The notes below the pieces were generated by a model. The model ran no database searches, was not told where the DNA came from, and saw nothing but the letters and a program-made list of their open reading frames with translations. A DNA stretch of 64,000 nucleotides from Alistipes sp. CHKCI003 (GTDB taxonomy: Bacteria; Bacteroidota; Bacteroidia; Bacteroidales; Rikenellaceae): contig NZ_FCNT01000027.1 of the NCBI RefSeq assembly GCF_900021155.1, positions 61,875-125,874 of the forward strand. The letters are read 5' to 3'. Within the stretch, counting starts at the first letter, position 1. Every line of letters starts with the position of its first letter. The position numbers and the translations under genes are program-made. Below are positions 1 through 7,982 of the stretch, in pieces.

Positions 1-2734
1 CCGGGTCGGTATCCATGTTCTCGGTGATGTACTTGGCCGTTCGCGAGGCAATTGTGTCCGCCTTGGCTGCTTTCCCGGAGATCTTCTCCACCTCTTCGGC
101 AAACCGCTCCTTGTCGAAGATGTTCACCAGGTCGGTGATGACCTGCACCTCGCCGCTCTCGATATGTGTGTCGATTAGCTTCTGAATCTGCCCTTCGTAT
201 TGCTTGTAGTCCACCATGTCGGAGTAACGCTCCTGCACGGCATTCCGGAGCTTCATGAAGAAGGCCAGATCGTGCTTGTACCGTTCGACCTCTTCTTGAG
301 GCGTATTTTGATGGAATACGATGGACGAAAGCGCCACCTTCAGCGTCCGGGCAAAGGCCCGCAGCTTTTCGTAGAAGAGCGAGCGCTGGTCCTCTTCGCG
401 CAGGACATTGCCGAAGGCCTCGAAGTCGGTCGTGTTGCGTACCTCCTTGAAGAGGTCCCACAACTCGGCATGCTTCTGGGGCAGCTTGGCCACCTCCTCC
501 GAAATGTCCGTATAGGTTCCCTCCAGATCCTCCTTGTCGAAATCGGTGTAGAGCTCCAGCGCCGAATTAAGCGACCCCAATACGCCGTAATAGTCGATGA
601 TATACCCGAACTCCTTGTCTTCGCAGACGCGGTTGACGCGGGCAATGGCCTGCAGCAGCGTGTGGTCCTTCAGCTTTCGGTCGAGATAGAGCACCGTGTT
701 GCGGGGTTCGTCAAATCCCGTCAGGAGTTTGTCCACCACAATGACAATCTCCGGCTTATCGCTGTTCTTGAAGCGGTTGATGATGTTCGCCTCATACTTC
801 TTGGCCGTGCCGTGCACGTCCATCATGCGTTTCCAGAAGGCCACCTCTACGTTCGAGGTCTCGCCGAATGCCTCGTCTTCCCCTTCCCGGGTGTCGGGCG
901 AGGTGATGAGTACCTCCGACGAGACGATGCCGATTTCGTCGAGATACTGCTTGTAGAGAATCGCGATGCGCTTGCGCGGAGCCACCAGTTGGCCCTTGAA
1001 CTTCGACCCCTGCCAGTTCTCCCGGAAATGTTGCGAAATGTCCCACGCAATGGCGTAGATGCGCTGCTGCGTCTGGTTGAGCTGGTCCGCATGGCTGAAC
1101 TTCTTCTTCATGTCGGCCCGCTGGGCGTCGCTCATCCATCCGCAGATCTTGTCGAAATAGCGGTCGATCGTCTCCTCGTGTACCACTTGCGGCACCATGC
1201 GACCCTCATACAACAGCGGTACGACGGCCTTGTCCGCCACGGCCTGATCCACCGTGTAGACCGGCTGGATGATGCCGCCGAACTTCCGGGCCGTGTTCTT
1301 CTCCTTCTTCATCAGCGGCGTGCCGGTCATGGCGATGAAGCAGGCGTTCGGAAGCGTCTTCTCCATCTTGATGCCCATTTCGCCGTACTGGCTGCGGTGC
1401 CCCTCGTCGATCAGCACGAAGATGTTGGGGTCGGTCAACGGGGTGCGGATGCCGCGCACGGCCGTCTCGAACTTGTTGATAATCGTCGTGATGACGGCAT
1501 CGCTCTTGCTGTTGAGCAGTTCGACGAGCTTGCTTCCCGTCGTGGCGTTCTCGACGCGAATCTGGCACTTGCGGAACGTCCCCGTAATCTGCCGGTCGAG
1601 GTCCGTGCGGTCGGTTACGAGGATGATTTTCGGATTGCGAATCTCCTTGTCGAGGATGATGGCCTGCGCCAGCATCACCATCGTCAGCGACTTGCCGCTC
1701 CCCTGCGTGTGCCAGATGACGCCGCCGCGCCGCCGCCCGCCCTCGATGTGGCGGATGCGTTGCATCGTCTGCCGCACGGCAAAATACTGCTGGTAACGCG
1801 CCACCTTCTTGATGCCGTCGTCGTAGAGCGTGAAGCCGTACATCAGCTGCAACAGCCGCTCGGGGCGGCAGAGGTTGTAGAGGTATTCGTCCTGCACCGA
1901 CGGGGTGACCGGCTGTTTGTAGAGCTCCTCAAAGTTGCGGCGCACATAGCCGAACCGCTCCCCGAAGAGCTTGTCGTCCAGCAGCGGCTCGTTGACCACT
2001 CGCTCCCGCTCCTGCCGGTAACGGGCCTCCTCCTCGCGGTCGGCGAACTGCTCGCGCCACCGCGCCCAGAACTTCTCGGGCGTGGCCGTCGTGGCGTAAC
2101 TGCCCTCCTGGCGGTTGATGGCCAGCAGCAGCGTCGAGTAGAGGTACAGCGAACGGATGCCGTCGGCCTTCTGGTTGCGGAGGTGCTGCGAAATGGCCTG
2201 CTCGATGGAGTCCTTTACGTCGGGACGCTTGCACTCGATGACGCAGAGCGGAATGCCGTTCACGAAGAGGACGATGTCGGGCCGGTAGGTCTCGGTCATC
2301 CCCGTGCGGCTGACGGCAAACTCCTCGGTGACGTGGAAGACGTTGTTGCGCGGATTCTTCCAGTCGATGTACTGCATCACGAAGCTCTTGCGGTCGCCGT
2401 CGACAATCTGTTCGAGGGTTTTGCCCGAGGTGAGCAGGTCGTAGACCGTCTGCGAAGCCTCCATGAACCCCTCGTCCATCGGGATGTTGCGCAGGGCGTC
2501 GATTCCGGCGGTGATGTTCTGCTCGGAGAATACGGTAGTGCGCACCGAGCTGACCTGCACGACGTTGATGGCGGCGAGCTGTTTGCGCAGCACGGGTTCG
2601 AGCAGCACGTTGGCGAGATTCCCGCCGCGCAGGGCCAGCGCCTCATCGGGTGTGAGGTATGTGTACCCGAGCTTTTCGAGCATCAGCAACGCGGGAATTT
2701 GGCTGATATGGTCTTCTTTGAAAGAGATGGACAT
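1..2734 (-). CDS. hsdR: Type I restriction enzyme, endonuclease/translocase subunit HsdR (C-terminus outside window)
   Basis: HsdR is the motor and nuclease subunit of a type I restriction complex; it translocates unmodified DNA and cuts it. About 911 codons are visible and no stop is reached, so the C-terminus lies beyond the left edge. The N-terminal nuclease core is seen as RPDIVLF (about residue 150) followed by ECKRPD (about 168), a PD-(D/E)xK arrangement. The SF2 motor shows Walker A TQGSGKS (about 343), DEGH in place of DEAD/DEAH (about 441) and TGTP (about 469). The start ATG sits 3 bp after the stop of the HAD gene, so it is the sixth gene of a tightly packed operon. A long open frame on the opposite strand is only its shadow. 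Confidence 0.95.
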   Translation of the reverse strand, partial: MSISFKEDHISQIPALLMLEKLGYTYLTPDEALALRGGNLANVLLEPVLRKQLAAINVVQVSSVRTTVFSEQNITAGIDALRNIPMDEGFMEASQTVYDLLTSGKTLEQIVDGDRKSFVMQYIDWKNPRNNVFHVTEEFAVSRTGMTETYRPDIVLFVNGIPLCVIECKRPDVKDSIEQAISQHLRNQKADGIRSLYLYSTLLLAINRQEGSYATTATPEKFWARWREQFADREEEARYRQERERVVNEPLLDDKLFGERFGYVRRNFEELYKQPVTPSVQDEYLYNLCRPERLLQLMYGFTLYDDGIKKVARYQQYFAVRQTMQRIRHIEGGRRRGGVIWHTQGSGKSLTMVMLAQAIILDKEIRNPKIILVTDRTDLDRQITGTFRKCQIRVENATTGSKLVELLNSKSDAVITTIINKFETAVRGIRTPLTDPNIFVLIDEGHRSQYGEMGIKMEKTLPNACFIAMTGTPLMKKEKNTARKFGGIIQPVYTVDQAVADKAVVPLLYEGRMVPQVVHEETIDRYFDKICGWMSDAQRADMKKKFSHADQLNQTQQRIYAIAWDISQHFRENWQGSKFKGQLVAPRKRIAILYKQYLDEIGIVSSEVLITSPDTREGEDEAFGETSNVEVAFWKRMMDVHGTAKKYEANIINRFKNSDKPEIVIVVDKLLTGFDEPRNTVLYLDRKLKDHTLLQAIARVNRVCEDKEFGYIIDYYGVLGSLNSALELYTDFDKEDLEGTYTDISEEVAKLPQKHAELWDLFKEVRNTTDFEAFGNVLREEDQRSLFYEKLRAFARTLKVALSSIVFHQNTPQEEVERYKHDLAFFMKLRNAVQERYSDMVDYKQYEGQIQKLIDTHIESGEVQVITDLVNIFDKERFAEEVEKISGKAAKADTIASRTAKYITENMDTDP

Positions 2735-2737
2735 ATC

Positions 2738-3604
2738 TTATTCTACTCCAAATCGTTTGACATTTTGTTTTTGCAATTCGTTAAAGTTAAAATTTGATTT
2801 AATCTGTTTGATAATTGCTTTTACAATATTGTAGATTTCGCCATCTTTGACGTAGTTTGCGGCACATGCAAAATTCACTCTATCATCTAATACAAGTTTT
2901 TCTGCACATGCTTTTTTCTTTTTATTACGAGGTTTGTAAACAGCGATAGAGTTTCCTCCTTGTTGTTTTATTAGCTTCATACAAGGTATATCGGTTTCAC
3001 CATCACCAAAATATATCATATGTTTAAAAGGGATAGGTCTATCTTCTTCTGCTTTATATTCATTTATTTTTGCATTTTCACTTATTTTAGTAACCCCTTT
3101 ATTTATCATAAATAGAAATTGGGTTTTTGTAGTGAAATCTACAGCTACTGCAGGCCAAACAGCAACTCCATCTTCATACATAAATGTACAAGCATATATT
3201 TCTTGAAACTTATTCCCTATTTTAGTCCCTTCTATCATTTCTTTTAATCCGGATGAATTAATATAATGTTGGATTATAACACCTTCCTCTTGCCCTAATT
3301 GGTTGATTAAATCAAACCATTCTTCTACTCCCTCGTATAGTTCAATACTTTTCCCAAAATCAACGAATTTTTGACGTTGAACACTAACTCCTGCAGCACG
3401 AGCCTTATCTAGCATTAATTTCATATAACATAAAATATTACTGGCTTCGTGTTTTTCTATAAGTTCATTGTTTTGACGCCAAAATTGGGCTTTATTTTTG
3501 ATGCCGATAGCTTTAAGAAAATCATATTCTTGCATATTGGCAGGAGATAAAGTCCCATCAAAATCATAAATAAGTGCGACTGTTGGTTTTTTACGTTTTG
3601 CCAT
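2738..3604 (-). CDS. HAD-superfamily phosphatase-like protein inside the type I RM operon
   Basis: 288 aa. HAD motif I is DFDGT at residues 14-18 with both aspartates. A motif II-like Ser is in INSSG (115-119), a candidate motif III lysine lies near 160-163, and motif IV is GDGETD (200-205). The catalytic set therefore looks complete and a phosphatase or phosphotransferase activity is likely; the substrate cannot be told. It is about the size of phosphoserine-phosphatase-like HADs. It lies 4 bp after hsdS and 3 bp before hsdR, so it is cotranscribed with them. The DNA is clearly AT-rich compared with hsdM and hsdR, which suggests separate acquisition. A role in defence, for example nucleotide or end processing or regulation, is only inference from position. 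Confidence 0.85.
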   Translation of the reverse strand: MAKRKKPTVALIYDFDGTLSPANMQEYDFLKAIGIKNKAQFWRQNNELIEKHEASNILCYMKLMLDKARAAGVSVQRQKFVDFGKSIELYEGVEEWFDLINQLGQEEGVIIQHYINSSGLKEMIEGTKIGNKFQEIYACTFMYEDGVAVWPAVAVDFTTKTQFLFMINKGVTKISENAKINEYKAEEDRPIPFKHMIYFGDGETDIPCMKLIKQQGGNSIAVYKPRNKKKKACAEKLVLDDRVNFACAANYVKDGEIYNIVKAIIKQIKSNFNFNELQKQNVKRFGVE

Positions 3605-3608
3605 ATTC

Positions 3609-4844
3609 TTAGATATTAATTTTTACACGTTTTTTCCCGGAGAGGAGTTGTTGCATCAGGCCACGTTTCTGACGGCGGAGGCGTTCGAGTTTCTCTTTGG
3701 CCAGCTCAATCTCGCGGTCGGCCGCGATCAACACCTCCGCAATGGCGGTTTGCTCTTTTAAAGATGGTATTTCGAAAGAAAGACCAAAAAAATCTTTGGG
3801 AGTTACGTTTAGCAGTCCGTGGGCTCGACCTCCTTCGTTTGCTATTTTTGTTAAACCACGATTTAATCCTCCATTATCAAAATAGTAGGAGAGATAATCT
3901 ATGTTGGTATTTGTTTCTGGTTTTACGTTAAAGCATATGTACAAAGATGTTACAACTGCTTTGTCGGCCTCGGACAATCTTTTGATTGCTCCCATTGGAT
4001 ATCCGTTGGAGTAGCTTTTATTATAGCAGAATTCATCTTTGAAGACCAAATAATAACTTTCTAAGGTCTCACTTGCCACGCTTTTATTGAAGAAATCTGT
4101 TTGAGCGACGAAACCGCATTGAGCAGATATTGTCATTACATTCTGATTGTCTTCAATGTTCTTTCGTGTAACTCTTTCGCAGATCTCTCCCAATTTTACT
4201 TTTTGCCAGGGTTCGGAGAAACCGGGGAGACGGAGTTTTGCGGAGAGGAGTCGCTGCATCAAGGCGCGTTTGCGCAGGGCGAGTTTTTCAATCAGCCGCG
4301 CCTGCTTTTCAATCGCCTCATCCCACACGCCCAACACCTCCGCAATCTTCCGCTGCTCCGCCAGCGGCGGAACGGCTATCTTATAGGGAATGATATGTTT
4401 ATTGTTTATTTGAGGAATGGATGAGGTGTCAGCGATTCGATATAATCGTTCATGTAAAATCCGGATATACAGGAACTCTGTGTCTACGATGGTCGTATGG
4501 GGTGTAATAGCCATCATATTGCTGTCCATTTGAATGTCTTTGGCGGCTATGCGAACTTTATTATTTAGAATTGAGGCTCCTCTTTTAGGGAAAATGATGC
4601 TCCCGGCTTTAATGGTTGTATTATTGTCGTCGGAATATTCTCTGCTGGATTCTTGGTATTTCTCGCAGTTGTTCAGGTCTTCGACCTTGACATATGGATA
4701 TTTCCCCTCTGCCTTGAGGTGGTATAGGGACGGGCTTTCGCCGCTGGTTATTGATACAATGTCGCCTAACCGCATAACCTCCCACTCCTGCGGAATAATC
4801 CCCAGCGCCGTCGCCTTATAGCCTTGTGGTATGTTATTTCCCAT
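3609..4844 (-). CDS. hsdS: Type I restriction enzyme specificity subunit HsdS
   Basis: 411 aa, normal length for a full HsdS with two target-recognition domains. TRD1 covers roughly residues 15-150 and TRD2 roughly 215-350. Each is followed by a conserved helical spacer: IAEVLGVWDEAIEKQ with RKRALMQRLLS after the first, and IAEVLIAADREIELA with QKRGLMQQLLSGKK after the second. The spacers form the coiled coils that hold the two HsdM subunits. The TRD parts are AT-richer than the spacers, which is common because TRDs are swapped horizontally. It sits 6 bp after dinD and 4 bp before the HAD gene. The target sequence cannot be predicted by eye. Confidence 0.93.
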   Translation of the reverse strand: MGNNIPQGYKATALGIIPQEWEVMRLGDIVSITSGESPSLYHLKAEGKYPYVKVEDLNNCEKYQESSREYSDDNNTTIKAGSIIFPKRGASILNNKVRIAAKDIQMDSNMMAITPHTTIVDTEFLYIRILHERLYRIADTSSIPQINNKHIIPYKIAVPPLAEQRKIAEVLGVWDEAIEKQARLIEKLALRKRALMQRLLSAKLRLPGFSEPWQKVKLGEICERVTRKNIEDNQNVMTISAQCGFVAQTDFFNKSVASETLESYYLVFKDEFCYNKSYSNGYPMGAIKRLSEADKAVVTSLYICFNVKPETNTNIDYLSYYFDNGGLNRGLTKIANEGGRAHGLLNVTPKDFFGLSFEIPSLKEQTAIAEVLIAADREIELAKEKLERLRRQKRGLMQQLLSGKKRVKINI

Positions 4845-4850
4845 AATATA

Positions 4851-5711
4851 CTATTTCTCCTCTTCTGTTGGGTTGCGAAGCATTTGTTTCTTCTTTTTCG
4901 TCTCTATCGTTTTGATGCTTTCAACGACTGGCAGATTTTCCGGCATAGTGCCTCCAAGTTCTTTAATCGTTTGCCGGACTTTGGCTCCTACTTCGTAGTG
5001 CGTTCGGTTGGCTTTGGTTTTGCCGACGATGTGATCACGACGCAACTTCTCTTCGGTTTGTGTCGCGCGGAAGAGGTTGGCTGCCAGTTCTGTACTTCCC
5101 ATATGGTCCAAAATCTTTTGGCTTTTCTTTAAGTTCTTACGTTCATGGATCTCTTTGGCTCCAAGTCCGCCATATAGGCCCATGTAACCGTGATTTTGGA
5201 AAATGGCATAATCGCGAGGCTCGATAACCCCTGCTCCTTTAGCCGCATCGGCCAATTGAGAATTGTGTTTGGCTAATTCATTGCGCAGAAATAATCGTTT
5301 TTCATCTTCAGAAGAAAGACGATTATATGCATCCATTTGCTGTATTTCGGCTATGCGCGTTTGAGTGGCGAAATATGTTTGTGCTTGAGCAACAATGGTT
5401 TTATTCGGATCCGCATTTTGTACGGTAAGGTAGCACGCATAACGGGACAGTTTGATTGAATCAAGGGGCCGTTCTGCGCCGGAGCCGATGACGACCATTT
5501 CGAGGATATCCTCGAAATGGTCTGAAATAGGTTGGCTGCTGTTTTGACAAGCTATTTTCGCTTTCTCAATTACCGGTAGAAAATGGCGGTATTCTGTGTA
5601 TCCGAGAACTTTCCATAAATCTCTCGACGACCAGTATTCAATTCCGTTGTCGTCAACTCTTTTTATGCTTTCAAAGGTTGTAATAGCCTTTTTTGTAAGT
5701 CGTGTTCTCAT
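4851..5711 (-). CDS. dinD: DinD-like DNA-damage-inducible protein
   Basis: 286 aa. The N-terminus (about residues 10-110) has a BRO-N/KilA-like pattern, with EYWSSRDLWKVLGY and the DinD signature around VQNADPNKTIVAQAQTYF. The C-terminus has a basic stretch ending in KKKKQ. In E. coli, DinD is LexA-regulated and affects RecA filaments. Relatives of this protein are often found inside type I RM loci of gut bacteria, but their role there is not settled. Here it lies between hsdM (11 bp gap) and hsdS (6 bp gap) and must share their transcript. No LexA box of its own was found. GC content is lower than in hsdM. Confidence 0.88.
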   Translation of the reverse strand: MRTRLTKKAITTFESIKRVDDNGIEYWSSRDLWKVLGYTEYRHFLPVIEKAKIACQNSSQPISDHFEDILEMVVIGSGAERPLDSIKLSRYACYLTVQNADPNKTIVAQAQTYFATQTRIAEIQQMDAYNRLSSEDEKRLFLRNELAKHNSQLADAAKGAGVIEPRDYAIFQNHGYMGLYGGLGAKEIHERKNLKKSQKILDHMGSTELAANLFRATQTEEKLRRDHIVGKTKANRTHYEVGAKVRQTIKELGGTMPENLPVVESIKTIETKKKKQMLRNPTEEEK

Positions 5712-5722
5712 ATTTTTGTCTT

Positions 5723-7249
5723 TTAATATCCCAACTCCTTCAGATAACCATCCATCCGGATATGCACCTCGGAAAGCTCCTTTTCCAGGGCATCAATCTC
5801 CTGTTGCACGGCCGCAATGTCGATTTCGGGCTCCTCCTCGAAGGTGTCCACATAGCGCGGGATGTTGAGGTTGTAGTCGTTGTCGGCAAGCTCCTCGCGC
5901 CAGGCCACATAGGCGTAGCGCTCCTCGACGATGCCCGGCTTTAGTTCCCCCTGCGCAAAGCGGCGGTAGGTCGTGACGATGTGGTCGATATCCTCGTCGC
6001 GCAGCCGGTTCTGGTTCTTGCCGTTCTCAAATTCGCGGCTGGCGTCGATAAAGAGCACGTCGGTCGTCGTCTTGGCCTTGTTGAAGATGGCGATGGCGGC
6101 CGGGATGCCCGTTCCGTAGAAGAGGTTGGCCGGGAGTCCGATGATGGCCTCGACGAGGTTCTCCTCGACGGTCTGCTGGCGGATTTTCCCCTCGCTGGCG
6201 CCGCGGAACAGCACGCCGTGAGGAACGACAACGCCCACCTTGCCGTGTTCGTTGGCCACCTCGAGCATGTGGCAGATGAAGGCCCAGTCGCCCTTGCCCT
6301 TGGGCGGAATGCCGCGCCAGAAGCGGTTGTAGGGGTCGTCGGCCGCCTCGTCGGCGCCCCACTTTTCGAGCGAGAAGGGCGGATTGGCCACGACGGTGTC
6401 GAACTTCATCAGCGCGTCGCCCTCCTTGAGCTTCGGGTTGCGCAGCGTGTCGCCCCAGCGGATGGTGGCGCTGTCGAAACCGTGGAGCAGCATGTTCATC
6501 ATGGCCAGCGCCCAGGTGCTGCCGTTGAGCTCCTGGCCGTAGAGCGAGAAGTTGTCGGAGCCTACCTCGCGGCCCGCCTTGATGAGCAGGGAACCCGAGC
6601 CGCACGTCGGGTCGCAGATGCGCGAGCCGGGGGCGCTCTTGGTCAGACGAGCCAGCAGGGTCGAAACCTCCTTCGGTGTAAAAAATTCTCCAGCCTTCTT
6701 CCCGGCGTCGCTGGCGAACTTCTCGATGAGGAACATATAGGCGTCGCCGATGACGTCGTTGTTCTCGAGGTGTGACTCGTCGAATTGCAGCCGATCGTCC
6801 GAAAAGTCGATAAGCAACTGCTTCAGTCGGGCGTTGCGCTCCTTCGTTTCGCCGAGGTTGCTGCTGTTGAAGCTGATGTTGCGGAAGATGCCGCTGCCGT
6901 CCTCGCTGCTCAGCTTTTCGCGGTTTTCGTATTCAAGGTCCGCCAGGCCAACATCAATGAGCTCGCCGATATTGGGTTCGTTGCGGTGCTCGAAAAGGTA
7001 GTCGAACGAACTCTTCTCGGGAACCTGGAACCGTTCGCGGCGCATGGCCCGCTGTGCACGCTCCGTATCGCCGTCGTAGCGCTGGAGGTACTCCTTGTAT
7101 TTCGCCTTGCTGACATCGCTGACGTACTTCAGGAACAGCATCGTGAGGATGTAGTCCTTGTATTGACTGGGGTCAATCACGCCCCGGAAGGTGTCGCAGG
7201 CTTGCCATACGACTTTGTTAATCTCTTCCTGTGTAACTTTACCGTTCAT
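5723..7249 (-). CDS. hsdM: Type I N6-adenine DNA methyltransferase subunit HsdM
   Basis: 508 aa, full length. It has an N-terminal HsdM_N helical bundle followed by the methylase domain. SAM-binding motif I is DPTCGSGSLL (about residue 213) and catalytic motif IV is NPPF (about 290), preceded by FTPKEVSTLLARL. With HsdS it methylates adenine at the host recognition site and protects against HsdR. The start ATG overlaps the end of the upstream half-size hsdS by 11 nt, which implies translational coupling. Confidence 0.96.
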   Translation of the reverse strand: MNGKVTQEEINKVVWQACDTFRGVIDPSQYKDYILTMLFLKYVSDVSKAKYKEYLQRYDGDTERAQRAMRRERFQVPEKSSFDYLFEHRNEPNIGELIDVGLADLEYENREKLSSEDGSGIFRNISFNSSNLGETKERNARLKQLLIDFSDDRLQFDESHLENNDVIGDAYMFLIEKFASDAGKKAGEFFTPKEVSTLLARLTKSAPGSRICDPTCGSGSLLIKAGREVGSDNFSLYGQELNGSTWALAMMNMLLHGFDSATIRWGDTLRNPKLKEGDALMKFDTVVANPPFSLEKWGADEAADDPYNRFWRGIPPKGKGDWAFICHMLEVANEHGKVGVVVPHGVLFRGASEGKIRQQTVEENLVEAIIGLPANLFYGTGIPAAIAIFNKAKTTTDVLFIDASREFENGKNQNRLRDEDIDHIVTTYRRFAQGELKPGIVEERYAYVAWREELADNDYNLNIPRYVDTFEEEPEIDIAAVQQEIDALEKELSEVHIRMDGYLKELGY

Positions 7250-7805
7250 CTTTATATATTTTTGTCAATTTACAATCGGTTATTTGCCGGCGGCGCTCCG
7301 CGATGGCCTTGTAGAGGGCCTGTTCGCGGCGATGCAGGCGGGTGAGGGCGATGCAGACCCGCTGGCGCTCCAGCGGAGGGAGCGGAACATCGAACTCCTC
7401 GAGGTCAGCTTTGCTGAGCGAGGCGATGGCCGACCCTTGGGCCTGCGCCGTCAGCAGCTGCCGGGTGGATGGCAGGTTGAGGAATCCGCAGAGGTATTCG
7501 GGCAGGATGCGGGTCGGGTTGTCGATTCGGATAATCAGAAACGAGGGTGAGGCCACGCACGGCCCGAGTTGCGTCGGGGCGATGGCGCAGAAATTCTTGC
7601 CACCCTTGGCGGCGAGCAGTAGGTCGCTTTCTGTCAGCAAGTGGCGGGCAGCCTTGGAACTGACGGTGGTTGTCGGTCGGACGGTCGGACGGATGTACCC
7701 CTCCTCGTCGAAATCGTTCACCTGAAGGTAGCAGGTGTCGGGCAAAGGAGTGCTTTTCAGGTAAACTCCCGTCTGAATAGTGGCAACATCTTTCAGTTTC
7801 ACCAT
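7239..7805 (-). CDS. Half-size type I specificity subunit (single TRD), first gene of the RM operon
   Basis: 188 aa, less than half a normal HsdS. It begins like a TRD (MVKLKDVATIQTGVYLK), includes a central specificity-type segment, and ends with one spacer-like helix (PLPPLERQRVCIALTRLHRREQALYKAI). Half-S proteins of other systems can dimerise to give a symmetric target. It overlaps hsdM by 11 nt and has its own good promoter, so it is the leading gene of the operon. It has no sign of frameshift; the N-terminus is at an ATG and the frame is clean. A full two-TRD hsdS lies three genes downstream, so the operon can make two different S subunits. No inverted repeats or invertase that would shuffle the two were found. 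Confidence 0.8.
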   Translation of the reverse strand: MVKLKDVATIQTGVYLKSTPLPDTCYLQVNDFDEEGYIRPTVRPTTTVSSKAARHLLTESDLLLAAKGGKNFCAIAPTQLGPCVASPSFLIIRIDNPTRILPEYLCGFLNLPSTRQLLTAQAQGSAIASLSKADLEEFDVPLPPLERQRVCIALTRLHRREQALYKAIAERRRQITDCKLTKIYKDER

Positions 7806-7827
7806 TTTTTTCTTTGTAGGTTTATTA

Positions 7828-7835
7828 CAAAAGTA
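7828..7835 (-). promoter_or_regulatory. Promoter of the type I RM operon (-7 TACTTTTG)
   Basis: On the minus strand TACTTTTG fits the Bacteroidota -7 consensus TAnnTTTG exactly, and a TTTG (-33-like) lies about 20 nt upstream. The half-size hsdS starts about 22 nt downstream. This is the only clear promoter for the six-gene operon. Confidence 0.75.
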
Positions 7836-7929
7836 TGCGCTTTGCCCGAGAAAAACAAATTATTTTCGAAAAAATCGCAATACAAACTCTACAAATATTT
7901 CGATTAAGCAAGTTTCTTCACAAAGTGAA

Positions 7930-7960
7930 GAAAAATATCCGGCTGTTCGACCGGATATTC
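7930..7960 (-). terminator. Rho-independent terminator of the mobilization operon
   Basis: Arms at 7934-7942 and 7951-7959 (aatatccgg / ccggatatt) form a 9-bp stem. On the minus strand it is followed by a run of T. It lies 23 nt after the relaxase stop codon. A second small hairpin (cttca/tgaag) adjoins it. Confidence 0.8.
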
Positions 7961-7982
7961 TCTTTGTCTTTCGGGGCGGGCT

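Noticed and set aside
200..2797. An 865-codon plus-strand frame
   Set aside because: The minus strand encodes HsdR with all motifs in the same place; the plus frame is its complement.
4844..7239. Phase-variable shuffling between the half hsdS and the full hsdS
   Set aside because: No inverted repeats shared by the two genes and no adjacent invertase were found; the spacer helices differ in sequence.
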